This document shows positions 7,472 through 14,585 of a stretch of DNA of 30,107 nucleotides, one piece after another. Each line of letters opens with the position of its first letter. Position 1 is the stretch's first letter. This DNA is from an uncultured Lachnospiraceae bacterium (lineage in GTDB: Bacteria; Bacillota; Clostridia; Lachnospirales; Lachnospiraceae), in assembly GCA_910580015.1 (NCBI GenBank), contig CAJTVT010000013.1:28317-58423 (forward strand), in the 5' to 3' direction. Position numbers and translations under genes: made by a program. The notes under the pieces were generated by a model that was not told where the DNA came from, ran no database searches, and was given only the letters and a program-made list of their open reading frames with translations.

Positions 7472-7960
7472 ATGAGAGCCATTGGAACAGTTTTTAAATA
7501 TGGAGATAATGTAGATACAGATGTGATTATTCCAGCAAGATACTTGAATTCTTCTGATCCCAAGGAATTGGCGACGCACTGTATGGAAGATATTGATAAA
7601 GAGTTTGTCAATCGGGTGAAACAAGGGGATTTGATTGTAGCAGACAAGAATTTTGGCTGCGGCTCTTCTAGAGAACACGCGCCTATTGCTATTAAAGCAG
7701 CAGGTGTAAGCTGTGTGATAGCAGAGACTTTTGCGAGGATTTTTTATCGCAATGCAATTAATATTGGACTTCCCATTATTGAATGTCCAGAGGCGGCAAA
7801 AGGGATTCAAGCAGGAGATCAAGTAGAGGTAGATTTTGACAGTGGAATCATAACAAATAAAACCCAGGGAACTTCTTTCCAGGGACAGGCATTTCCAGAA
7901 TTTATGCAAAAGATTATTAAATCTGAGGGATTGATTAATTATATTAATCAGAAGCAATAG
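7472..7960 (+). CDS. leuD: 3-isopropylmalate dehydratase small subunit
   Basis: A 162-residue protein starting MRAIGTVFKYGDNVDTDVII, with the swivelling-domain signature FGCGSSREHAP and the following AIKAAGVSCVIAETFARIFY. It completes the LeuCD heterodimer. The frame is open from 7376, but AGGAGG at 7460-7465 and the family N-terminus place the start at 7472. That Shine-Dalgarno overlaps the leuC stop codon, indicating coupled translation. Confidence 0.95.
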   Translation: MRAIGTVFKYGDNVDTDVIIPARYLNSSDPKELATHCMEDIDKEFVNRVKQGDLIVADKNFGCGSSREHAPIAIKAAGVSCVIAETFARIFYRNAINIGLPIIECPEAAKGIQAGDQVEVDFDSGIITNKTQGTSFQGQAFPEFMQKIIKSEGLINYINQKQ

Positions 7961-7972
7961 AAGATAATTACG

Positions 7973-8020
7973 TTCATTTACTGATATATGATATTCGGAT
8001 ATCATATATCAATAAATGAA
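7973..8020. repeat. 21-bp-arm palindrome after leuD
   Basis: TTCATTTA (7973-7980) pairs with TAAATGAA (8013-8020), and TGATATATGATAT (7982-7994) with ATATCATATATCA (7999-8011), around a TCGG loop. A single mismatch (7981/8012) interrupts the arms. It begins 12 bp after leuD. GTGATTTT follows, so it could be an imperfect terminator or a 3'-end protecting hairpin. Confidence 0.85.
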
Positions 8021-8195
8021 GTGATTTTCAGTCCACAAGGAAGATTTTCGATGGCGTAGCGGTCCATGCCTAGCATGTGTCACTGGCACATAGCACCAGC
8101 TAGAAAATCTAACACAACAGATGGAGATTCAGGCAAAGTCATTGTCCAATTATCATGTGGTCGGTACACAGAGGTAAAATTTAAATATTAATTCT
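8021..8195 (+). other. Unexplained structured stretch with a small open frame
   Basis: AGATTTTC (8042-8049) and GAAAATCT (8103-8110) bracket inner arms GCATGTG and CACATAGC, so an RNA fold is possible. One frame is open from about 8000 to 8191 apart from a TAG at 8057. After the TAG, an ATG at 8066 gives 41 residues including TTDGDSGKVIVQLSCGRYTE. No ribosome site precedes that ATG. It may be a decayed gene end or a small RNA; I do not recognise it. Confidence 0.3.
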
Positions 8196-8200
8196 TTTAG

Positions 8201-8249
8201 GGAGCGGTTGTTATAAATCGTCATTTTAAACCGCTCCTTCTTTATTTTT
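8201..8249 (+). terminator. Terminator between leuCD and the convergent AP2/HNH gene
   Basis: GGAGCGGTT (8201-8209) pairs with AACCGCTCC (8229-8237), followed by TTCTTTATTTTT. The right arm overlaps the end of the minus-strand gene; the minus strand has only CTAAAAGA after the stem, so it serves the plus strand better. Confidence 0.8.
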
Positions 8250-9041
8250 CAATGTTTTCAGATAATCCAAATATTTATCAGAAAGTTTGATTTGACTGTA
8301 AATGTCGGCATATTCTCTGGGAGAGTATTCTTCCATATAGTTCGTCTGATAATTTTTTCTAATACCATATTTTTTTGCAAAATCTACAGCCTTATTATAA
8401 GCGATGGCAGCATTTTCTTCATTATGGTAAATTCCTACAATATAGTTTCCATTGATATGAATTTGAACTTTAAAACAGTCAATTCCTTTAGAAGTGATTT
8501 TCGTAACACCATAGTAGGGATTGACAACAACAATATTAGAATAGCGCAGATCAAAGGAATCTTCGTTGGCGAAATAATAGTCTCGTCCTACTACAGCATG
8601 ATTTTTAATGCCATATCGAGAGAGAATGCTGATCTGCATTCCATAGTCGCTGACAAACAGATGTCCTTGACGGCGCATAATTTTATGGCTGGAATAGTAA
8701 AAAAGATCATCAATATCAAATTTTAATTCTATATTTGGGGAAAGATAATAAACAAAATAATTATTCCGCAAATAGATCGGATTTTTAAAATAAATATGGT
8801 TATCCCGAAAATTCAGCAAAGAAATCACCTTATCAAAACTTAGAATAGTTGATAGTGAAAAAACATCGTCAAAGGCTGTGGAGGAATTTGTGAGCAGAGA
8901 ACCGGCTTCCAGGTATGCCTGATGAGCCTCCTGTTCTGTGGCGAAGCTGCCAAGAGATATGTGTTTGTTCCGAAAAGTAATGCTGGAACGGTAATAAGAA
9001 GTTTTATCTTTTTTGTATGCTAGATAGACGCCTGGCAGCAT
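8226..9041 (-). CDS. AP2 / degenerate HNH / AP2 domain protein
   Basis: A 271-residue protein. Residues 3-50 look like an AP2-type DNA-binding domain (GVYLAYKKD, ITFRNKHISLGSFATEQEAH, AYLEAG). A second AP2-like copy lies near 190-240 (YYGVTKITSKGIDCFKVQI, GIYHNEENAAIAYNKA). Between them, DLRYSNIVVVN resembles the DNRRSNLR segment of phage-type HNH nucleases, but the catalytic VDHINGN stretch reads VVGRDYYFAN, so the nuclease seems dead. AAAGGAGG fixes the ATG at 9041 rather than 9068. This looks like a homing-endonuclease relative retained as a DNA-binding protein. It has its own promoter and a leader of about 170 nt. Domain calls are by eye; target unknown. Confidence 0.6.
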   Translation of the reverse strand: MLPGVYLAYKKDKTSYYRSSITFRNKHISLGSFATEQEAHQAYLEAGSLLTNSSTAFDDVFSLSTILSFDKVISLLNFRDNHIYFKNPIYLRNNYFVYYLSPNIELKFDIDDLFYYSSHKIMRRQGHLFVSDYGMQISILSRYGIKNHAVVGRDYYFANEDSFDLRYSNIVVVNPYYGVTKITSKGIDCFKVQIHINGNYIVGIYHNEENAAIAYNKAVDFAKKYGIRKNYQTNYMEEYSPREYADIYSQIKLSDKYLDYLKTLKNKEGAV

Positions 9042-9118
9042 AAGCTCCTCCTTTCGTGGTCTTCTCATATATTTTTGAGGGAATGCGTAGAGTTGAGAAT
9101 AATAATTTTATTTCTATG

Positions 9119-9177
9119 AAGCCCTCAGGGGGATGTGCTCTTGCACAGAAAAGTAGATGACGCGGAGGCGGTCATCT
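9119..9177 (-). ncRNA. Structured leader RNA of the AP2/HNH gene (candidate)
   Basis: Three hairpins lie between promoter and gene: AGATGAC/GTCATCT (9155-9161 with 9171-9177), TGTGC/GCACA (9134-9138 with 9143-9147, 4-nt loop), and a C-rich arm against GGGC at 9121-9132. I do not recognise a known riboswitch. The stems could also serve the opposite strand. Confidence 0.4.
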
Positions 9178-9218
9178 CGGTGTGGATAGTATCATTTATT
9201 GCTATTTGTATATCAATA

Positions 9219-9246
9219 AGTATATCATAAATTATAAGAAACGCAA
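9219..9246 (-). promoter_or_regulatory. Promoter of the AP2/HNH gene
   Basis: Minus strand TTGCGT (9246-9241), 16 bp, TATACT (9224-9219). It predicts a leader of roughly 170 nt. Confidence 0.6.
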
Positions 9247-9335
9247 GTTTCTTACTGTGTGGAATATAATGGTAACAAAATGGGAAAGATTACAACAGTC
9301 AGACGTGAAATCTTAAAGGGAAAAGAGGAGCGATT

Positions 9336-10136
9336 ATGTTGACAATTCAGTATGTGTTCAGGGATGTGTATTTTTCTATCAAGAATATACTGAGAAAACT
9401 TTACCGAAGCTGTGCGGTTCTTGTTTCGGGGGTTGCAATGCTTGCATTGCTTGTGTTGAATGAACAGAGTTTTCCTGGTACAGGAAAAGATCAGATATTA
9501 ATAACGAGTAGAATTGGACGAGATGCAGAACAGGAGTCTGAGGAAGAAAATAATTTAAGGTGGCTAATTTCAGAGGATGGTTTTGTGATGGCCTATCAAA
9601 ACTTTCTAAAAGAAGAACAGGGGCGCGTCAAGCAGGAACTGCAATTAGAGATCTCAAAACGGGAAGTGACAGCAGTATGTGCCAGCATAGAACCAGCCCG
9701 TAATGAAATACAGTTGGAACCGTTAAATCCATATGGAGAGATTGTGATTTCTGAACAGGATTACGATGCTTTGTGTAGAATTGTACAGGCAGAAGCAGGA
9801 GGAGAGGATGGACAGGGCAAAATATTGGTGGCAGAGGTGATTTTAAATCGTGTGCTTTCCGAGAAATTTGCGCATTCTGTATATGAAGTGATTTTTGAGA
9901 CAAATGGAGGAAGGCCTCAATTTTCCCCTACAGTAGATGGGAGATATTTTTCGGTGACTGTTATGCCAGAGACAATAGAGGCAGTAGAGCAGGCGTTACA
10001 TGGAAAGGATTTATCTCAGGGAGCGCTGTTTTTTTCTGCTAGAAGTAAGGCCAATCCCTATGATATGGAATGGTTTGATCGGAATTTAAAATGGTTGTTT
10101 CAGCATGGAGGACATGAATTTTATACGCTTCCATAA
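9336..10136 (+). CDS. SleB/CwlJ-type cell wall hydrolase
   Basis: A 266-residue protein with an N-terminal membrane anchor (about residues 26-44, CAVLVSGVAMLALLVL), a linker, and a C-terminal Hydrolase_2 domain from about 140. That domain has DYDALCRIVQAEAGGEDGQG with the expected catalytic Glu at 153, VAEVILNRV, and FSARSKANPYDMEWF. SleB-like enzymes are lytic transglycosylases that cut spore cortex peptidoglycan at germination; clostridia also have vegetative relatives. GAGGAG lies just before the ATG. No recognisable YpeB partner is adjacent, so a wall-remodelling role other than germination remains possible. Confidence 0.82.
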   Translation: MLTIQYVFRDVYFSIKNILRKLYRSCAVLVSGVAMLALLVLNEQSFPGTGKDQILITSRIGRDAEQESEEENNLRWLISEDGFVMAYQNFLKEEQGRVKQELQLEISKREVTAVCASIEPARNEIQLEPLNPYGEIVISEQDYDALCRIVQAEAGGEDGQGKILVAEVILNRVLSEKFAHSVYEVIFETNGGRPQFSPTVDGRYFSVTVMPETIEAVEQALHGKDLSQGALFFSARSKANPYDMEWFDRNLKWLFQHGGHEFYTLP

Positions 10137-10156
10137 CATTTCCAAAGGGAAGCTTG

Positions 10157-10185
10157 TTGACAGAGAAAAAGAAAACTTTTATAAT
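10157..10185 (+). promoter_or_regulatory. Full-consensus SigA promoter upstream of thrC
   Basis: TTGACA (10157-10162), exactly 17 bp, TATAAT (10180-10185). It is the only promoter in the window matching consensus at all twelve positions. thrC starts about 250 bp downstream. Confidence 0.85.
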
Positions 10186-10187
10186 GA

Positions 10188-10214
10188 GGGATGTCCTAAT
10201 GTGTGGGACATCCC
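10188..10214 (+). promoter_or_regulatory. Dyad at the thrC-side transcription start
   Basis: GGGATGTCC (10188-10196) and GGACATCCC (10206-10214) are perfect complements around 9 nt and cover the predicted +1. As DNA this is a candidate operator that would block the strong promoter; as RNA it is a 5' hairpin. Confidence 0.6.
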
Positions 10215-10369
10215 ATTTATTGTTCCGGCTGTTAAATGTCGTAATCAGATTACATAGAACAGATCTTCCATATGCAAGCGAGATAAGAATTGTTGCTGCT
10301 ATTTGTGGGTGCATATATTTAATATGGGCTGAAACAAGATGCAGAACGATACCGAAGAGGGAGAATTGA
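10199..10369 (+). CDS. Possible small membrane protein in the thrC leader
   Basis: An open frame of 56 residues starting MCGTSHLLFRLLNVVIRL, with a hydrophobic stretch IRIVAAICGCIYLIWAE and a basic C-terminus. The ATG is only a few bases after the predicted transcription start, and no convincing ribosome site is available to it. It may be an unrelated open frame in the 250-nt leader between the promoter and thrC. I do not recognise the sequence. The rest of the interval up to 10443 shows no T-box or terminator. Confidence 0.25.
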   Translation: MCGTSHLLFRLLNVVIRLHRTDLPYASEIRIVAAICGCIYLIWAETRCRTIPKREN

Positions 10370-10443
10370 GAAAATAAGGTGTTGCGATATTTAACCGTCG
10401 GAGTAATAAGATTAAATATATTAAGTAAAGGATGGAATAGGCG

Positions 10444-11925
10444 ATGTTATATGTAAGTACAAGAAATGCGGAGGAAAAGGTTACAGCTTCCCAGGCAGTA
10501 TTGAAAGGTTTGGCAGAACATGGCGGTCTATTTGTGCCAGAGTATATTCCAAAGTTAGATGTTTCAGTGGATAAGTTGGCAGAGATGACTTATCAGGAGA
10601 CAGCATATGAGGTGATGAAGCTGTTTCTTACAGATTATACAGAGGAAGAATTGAAGAAATGTATCAATAATGCTTATGACAGTAAATTTGATACCAGTGA
10701 AATTGCATCTTTAGTGAAAGTTCAGGGTGCATATTATCTGGAGCTCTTCCATGGGGCGACAATTGCATTTAAGGATATGGCCCTTTCTATTCTTCCCCAT
10801 CTTTTGATTACAGCGGCAAGGAAGAATCAGGTAAAAAATGATATTGTAATTCTGACAGCGACTTCGGGTGATACAGGAAAGGCAGCTCTTGCAGGATTTG
10901 CAGATGTGGAAGGAACCAGAATTGTTGTATTTTATCCAAAGGATGGTGTTAGTCCTATTCAGGAGAAACAGATGGTGACCCAGAAAGGGAGCAACACCTT
11001 TGTGGTGGGAATAAATGGAAACTTTGATCAGGCGCAAACTGGGGTAAAGAAGATGTTCTCCGATCAGGCGCTGACTGAGGAGATGAAGGCGGCAGGTTAT
11101 CAATTTTCTTCTGCAAATTCCATTAATATTGGGCGGCTTGTGCCTCAAATTGTGTATTATGTGTATGCTTATGCCAAAATGGTTAAATCTGGTGCGATAG
11201 AGAATGGTGCACATATGAATGTGACTGTGCCAACTGGGAATTTTGGAAATATTCTTGCGGCATTTTATGCAAAAAATATGGGCATTCCCATTGGTAAACT
11301 TATTTGTGCATCGAATGAAAATAAAGTGTTGTATGATTTCTTTTCTACAGGCACATATGATAAGAATAGGGAATTTATTCTCACTTCTTCTCCGTCAATG
11401 GATATTTTGATTTCCAGTAACTTAGAACGTCTGATATACCGAATTGCAGGTGATAGCGCTGAGAAAAATCAGGAATTGATGGATTCTCTCCAGGAAAAAG
11501 GAATTTACACGATTACGGAAGAGATGAAAGAGCAGCTTGCCTCATTTTATGGTAATTATGCCAGTGAGGAAGAGACAGCAGCAGTTATTCAGGAAATTTA
11601 TCAGGACGCAGGATATATTATGGATCCTCACACCGCAGTTGCAGCGGCTGTTTATAAAAAATATCAAAAAGACACACAAGATGACAGTAAGACGGTGATT
11701 GTTTCCACTGCAAGTCCTTACAAATTTACTAGAAGCGTAATGACAGCAATTGATGAGAATTATAAGGATAGAACAGATTTTGAATTAGCAGACGAATTGG
11801 AACAATTATCAAAAGTAGATATTCCCAAGGCAATCCAAGATATTCGAACGGCTCCAGTTATCCACAAAACAGTATGTGAAGTGGAACAAATGGAGGAAGT
11901 GGTAAAACAGTTCCTAAATATATAG
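10444..11925 (+). CDS. thrC: Threonine synthase
   Basis: A 493-residue PLP enzyme of the ThrC family, long form. Starts MLYVSTRNAEEKVTASQAVL. The PLP lysine is Lys110 in FHGATIAFKDMAL; TATSGDTGKAALAGF is the phosphate-site loop, and VPTGNFGNILAAFYAKNMG follows. It converts O-phosphohomoserine to threonine and phosphate. The ATG is preceded by AAAGGATGG at 12-13 nt, a looser spacing than its neighbours. It is alone in its transcript and is closed by the terminator at 11932. No other threonine gene is in the window. Confidence 0.96.
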   Translation: MLYVSTRNAEEKVTASQAVLKGLAEHGGLFVPEYIPKLDVSVDKLAEMTYQETAYEVMKLFLTDYTEEELKKCINNAYDSKFDTSEIASLVKVQGAYYLELFHGATIAFKDMALSILPHLLITAARKNQVKNDIVILTATSGDTGKAALAGFADVEGTRIVVFYPKDGVSPIQEKQMVTQKGSNTFVVGINGNFDQAQTGVKKMFSDQALTEEMKAAGYQFSSANSINIGRLVPQIVYYVYAYAKMVKSGAIENGAHMNVTVPTGNFGNILAAFYAKNMGIPIGKLICASNENKVLYDFFSTGTYDKNREFILTSSPSMDILISSNLERLIYRIAGDSAEKNQELMDSLQEKGIYTITEEMKEQLASFYGNYASEEETAAVIQEIYQDAGYIMDPHTAVAAAVYKKYQKDTQDDSKTVIVSTASPYKFTRSVMTAIDENYKDRTDFELADELEQLSKVDIPKAIQDIRTAPVIHKTVCEVEQMEEVVKQFLNI

Positions 11926-11931
11926 GAAAAT

Positions 11932-11990
11932 AAAAACTGCTATAAAAAATGTTCAGCCAAAAGTTGAAAACATTTTTTATAGCAGTTTTT
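11932..11990. terminator. Bidirectional terminator of thrC and the convergent CheX-like gene
   Basis: A perfect 22-bp stem starts with AAAAACTGCTATAAAAAA and ends with its complement finishing in five T. A-run and T-run on either side allow use from both directions. Confidence 0.9.
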
Positions 11991-12012
11991 GAGTTTGCGA
12001 ATACTATGTGTA

Positions 12013-12909
12013 CTACTGATCAATTCGTTTTACCGAAAAAACAAAATTGACTGTTCCAAATGAAAAAACAATAGGCAGTAAATAACAAAGGAAATCCGTT
12101 GTCAACAGCGTATTGGTGTGTGAGGCTGGTGGCTGTAAATGCAGTTCCATAGAATGATCGTTTGACATATTTACAGAATATAAACCATTGTGCAGATTTA
12201 AAAAATCTTCCATGGAAGCCTTTACATAATCATTAAATTGTTGAAAATCTTCATTGACATACCTGCCAGCAAAACAGATCGCGGTTTCCTCATCCATATC
12301 CAAAGCTGACAAGAACGAAAAAGAACCCTCTACTTCCTGAGAAATACAGTAGTTGGTGGGAACTTCCTCCAGTGTCATTATATTTAAGGTGGTAAAATCT
12401 TCTCCAATAAAACGTACAAGGTTATTAAACAGGAGCGTAAGATAGGAGAGTATATATTCTGCATGAGGAAGATCTTCTGGAAGATAAAAATCAGAAAGAA
12501 GTTTATCTACCATATGCTTTTGCTCCTCCACTAGGTCAAGATCATAAATTTCATAGACAGATTGATACTCTGTTATTAAATTTTCCAATTCAACGTGTGT
12601 AATCACACCCTGCTCAATTAAAGTCTGCCCAAGTAACATATAGTCAGGAAGCTGAAGTGTTAGAAGTTCATCTACCTGTTCCTTGGTAAGGTAACCCATT
12701 TCAATAGCAAGTTCTCCAAATAATTTATCATAGTGGGTCTGTGTAATGAAAACATCCTCCACTTCACTTGCAGACATATATCCAGAATGAATGGCAAGTG
12801 TGCCAAGTTTTTTGTGGGCAGTGGAGTGTATTTTTAACAGATCAATCAACTGCTCAGGTGAAATGATCTCCTTGTTGAGCAAAAAATTGCCGAAAAACTG
12901 CGTATGCAT
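12013..12909 (-). CDS. GspE/MshEN-like repeats fused to a CheX/CheC-like domain
   Basis: A 298-residue soluble protein. The N-terminal half holds four units about 29 residues apart: FGNFLLNKEIISPEQL (6), LGTLAIHSGYMSASEV (35), FGELAIEMGYLTKEQV (64) and LGQTLIEQGVITHVEL (93). They resemble the GspE N-terminal/MshEN fold, some members of which bind cyclic di-GMP. The C-terminal half (about 145-298) resembles CheX/CheC phosphatases, with SMEDFLNLHNGLYS at the place of their acidic/Asn catalytic motif. It starts 5 bp after the receiver gene on the same strand, so the likely role is phosphatase or output partner of that receiver. Domain calls are by eye; ligand binding is unproven. Confidence 0.6.
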   Translation of the reverse strand: MHTQFFGNFLLNKEIISPEQLIDLLKIHSTAHKKLGTLAIHSGYMSASEVEDVFITQTHYDKLFGELAIEMGYLTKEQVDELLTLQLPDYMLLGQTLIEQGVITHVELENLITEYQSVYEIYDLDLVEEQKHMVDKLLSDFYLPEDLPHAEYILSYLTLLFNNLVRFIGEDFTTLNIMTLEEVPTNYCISQEVEGSFSFLSALDMDEETAICFAGRYVNEDFQQFNDYVKASMEDFLNLHNGLYSVNMSNDHSMELHLQPPASHTNTLLTTDFLCYLLPIVFSFGTVNFVFSVKRIDQ

Positions 12910-12914
12910 AATGA

Positions 12915-13286
12915 CTATCTCCCTTCAAAACGCGCGTGTATAATTTCTTTAATGGCATTGCTTGTGAAAGGTTTTTGGATGAAATCCTTTGCTCCTTCCA
13001 TAATAGCGTTTTTTAACTGTGTCTGGGTACCGACAGAAGAGACAACGATAATATGTGCATTCGGATCAAATTCTCGAATCTCATGGATTGCTTCCACGCC
13101 ATCCTTGACAGGCATAACAATATCTACAAAAACCAGTTCTGGCTTATGTTCTTTATACACGTCAATCGCTTCTTGTCCGTTGGAAGCCTCCAGAAAATTG
13201 TCATAACCACAAGCTGTTATGGTGTCCTTTAACTGTTTGCGCGCTAAGATAGAGTCATCGCAAATAAGTATTTTTATATTTTCCAT
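12915..13286 (-). CDS. Stand-alone CheY-like response regulator
   Basis: A 123-residue receiver domain with no output domain. Acid pocket ILICDDS near residue 10, phospho-acceptor Asp in LVFVDIVMP near 56, Ser in IIVVSS, and Lys in FIQKPF near 105. It should be phosphorylated by a histidine kinase not present here and signal by protein contact. It is the first gene of a two-gene unit with the CheX-like gene, a pairing also seen in chemotaxis-like or surface-behaviour modules. GGAGCGATTTGA lies before the ATG. Named by family only; a motility role is not shown. Confidence 0.9.
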   Translation of the reverse strand: MENIKILICDDSILARKQLKDTITACGYDNFLEASNGQEAIDVYKEHKPELVFVDIVMPVKDGVEAIHEIREFDPNAHIIVVSSVGTQTQLKNAIMEGAKDFIQKPFTSNAIKEIIHARFEGR

Positions 13287-13333
13287 TCAAATCGCTCCTT
13301 GTTGAGTATTGATTTTCAATATTATGAAATTTC

Positions 13334-13462
13334 TTTTCATAATAAAGGTGGCCATATGGCCCGTTTACTGGCGGGTGAAACATGTTTAAAAAATCTTTGA
13401 AAACAGTTGTTTTCATAAATAAATGACCACACGGACTTTTTACCGATGGACAGAACATGTTT
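13334..13462 (-). repeat. Duplicated codon-like repeat in the receiver-gene leader
   Basis: Two diverged copies, 13334-13387 and 13410-13462, lie 75-76 bp apart. On the minus strand both translate in one frame as MFCPSVKSPCGHLFM and MFHPPVNGPYGHLYY. Six codons differ only synonymously (Phe, Pro, Pro, Gly, His, Leu). The frame runs 13458 to 13255 (67 residues) and overlaps the receiver start in another frame. No ribosome site is visible. Confidence 0.55.
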
Positions 13463-13469
13463 GAGGGTT

Positions 13470-13497
13470 GCTATAATTTTACACTAAATGGCGGCAA
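13470..13497 (-). promoter_or_regulatory. Probable promoter of the receiver/CheX-like operon
   Basis: Minus strand TTGCCG (13497-13492), 16 bp, TATAGC (13475-13470). It would give a leader of about 175 nt holding the duplicated repeat. Confidence 0.4.
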
Positions 13498-13528
13498 GAT
13501 TCAATAATTTCTTTTAAAGAAATACGGA

Positions 13529-13557
13529 TTGCAATTCTTTTCGACAATAGGTATAAT
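13529..13557 (+). promoter_or_regulatory. Promoter of the small membrane protein gene
   Basis: TTGCAA (13529-13534), 17 bp, TATAAT (13552-13557); divergent from the receiver operon promoter. Confidence 0.7.
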
Positions 13558-13610
13558 TAAGTAAGCGTGAAACTATTATAACAGAAAATGTTAAGAAAGG
13601 GAATGCATTT

Positions 13611-13937
13611 ATGGTAATTATATTCGATATTGTGTTTTTTTTGTATGGAATTTATGCAATCTATGCCGCTATCAACATGAAGAAAACACAGCAGTTAAGT
13701 AGTTTTTTTACTGGAGGAGACAATTCTCCCATTCGTGATGTGGGAGGCTATATCAATGCTATTTATGGCAAAACGATTGTTATGGGGGCAATGGCAGCGC
13801 TGTTTGGAGCTGTTGGATTTATCAATGATTATGTCACGCCAATTTCTGCGGTTATGAAAGCGCTGATGCTGCTATTCTTAACAGTAGTGATATGGTTTGG
13901 GGTATCCTTGAATCGGGCGAAACGTGAGTTTTGGTAG
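13611..13937 (+). CDS. Small three-segment membrane protein, unknown
   Basis: A 108-residue protein with three predicted membrane segments: residues 2-20 (IIFDIVFFLYGIYAIYAA), about 54-70 (TIVMGAMAALFGAVGFI) and 82-100 (ALMLLFLTVVIWFGV). A polar loop has SSFFTGGDNSPIRDVGG. It ends in a basic tail (NRAKREFW). AAAGGGA lies about 8 nt before the ATG and a good promoter is upstream. I do not recognise a family beyond small clostridial membrane proteins. It stands alone between the divergent receiver operon and cdd. Confidence 0.75.
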   Translation: MVIIFDIVFFLYGIYAIYAAINMKKTQQLSSFFTGGDNSPIRDVGGYINAIYGKTIVMGAMAALFGAVGFINDYVTPISAVMKALMLLFLTVVIWFGVSLNRAKREFW

Positions 13938-13986
13938 AGGGGATAACCGTGGAATCTCCATTGGAAATCATGAAAAGTTTATAAAT

Positions 13987-14015
13987 TTTACAAGTTCTTT
14001 ATGGATTTTTATACA
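13987..14015 (+). promoter_or_regulatory. Probable cdd promoter
   Basis: TTTACA (13987-13992), 17 bp, TATACA (14010-14015). Another possible -10, TATAAA, lies about 20 bp further on. Confidence 0.5.
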
Positions 14016-14088
14016 GAAATGGTATAAAATGATAACAGAGCGTGTTTGAAGATCATTCCCGCTTTGGAGAATAGAAAGGAGGTCAGCC

Positions 14089-14511
14089 ATGGGGTATCAG
14101 AATTTAATTGCCCAGGCTATGGCGGCCAAGGAATCTGCCTACGCTCCTTATTCCCGCTTCCGTGTTGGCGCTGCTCTTTTGACAGCGAATGGCAAGGTGT
14201 ATACTGGATGTAATGTTGAAAATGTAAGTTTTTCAGCTACCAATTGTGCAGAACGCACAGCAGTGTATAAGGCGGTTTCGGAGGGAGAGCGGGAGTTCTC
14301 AGCCATTGTAATTCATGGAGACAATCATGATTATTTGCCTCCCTGTGGAATTTGTAGACAGGTATTGGCAGAGTTTTGTGACTTGGATTCATTTCAGGTG
14401 ATTCTTGCCAACAATGAGCAGGATTACAAGGTTATGACTTTGGCTGAATTACTTCCTGGGGCATTTCAGCCAGGAGATTTAAAACCTGGAAATATTCTTC
14501 CAGAATTGTAA
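14089..14511 (+). CDS. cdd: Cytidine deaminase
   Basis: A 140-residue protein of the tetrameric three-cysteine type. Zinc ligands Cys53, Cys86 and Cys89 and proton-shuttle Glu55 are in NCAERTA and PPCGICRQ; AYAPYSRFRVGAAL begins at 17 and CNVENVS binds the nucleoside. It deaminates cytidine and deoxycytidine to the uridine forms in pyrimidine salvage. AAAGGAGG lies 6 nt before the ATG. It is followed after 74 bp by pckA, which has its own promoter. Confidence 0.96.
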   Translation: MGYQNLIAQAMAAKESAYAPYSRFRVGAALLTANGKVYTGCNVENVSFSATNCAERTAVYKAVSEGEREFSAIVIHGDNHDYLPPCGICRQVLAEFCDLDSFQVILANNEQDYKVMTLAELLPGAFQPGDLKPGNILPEL

Positions 14512-14518
14512 AAAAAGA

Positions 14519-14547
14519 TTGACAAAAAAATATCAAAAGGATATTCT
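14519..14547 (+). promoter_or_regulatory. pckA promoter
   Basis: TTGACA (14519-14524), 17 bp, TATTCT (14542-14547), starting 8 bp after the cdd stop codon. Confidence 0.75.
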
Positions 14548-14585
14548 ATGTAGTAGTAATTAAAACTTAAGGAGGACAAGGAAAC

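Noticed and set aside
9119..9177. Known riboswitch (c-di-GMP, THF, ZTP, guanidine, fluoride)
   Set aside because: I compared the conserved cores from memory and none fits; it stays an unnamed candidate.
13334..13462. Tandem riboswitch in the receiver leader
   Set aside because: The hairpin possible in one copy is not kept in the other, whereas the encoded residues are; coding-like divergence explains the pattern better.
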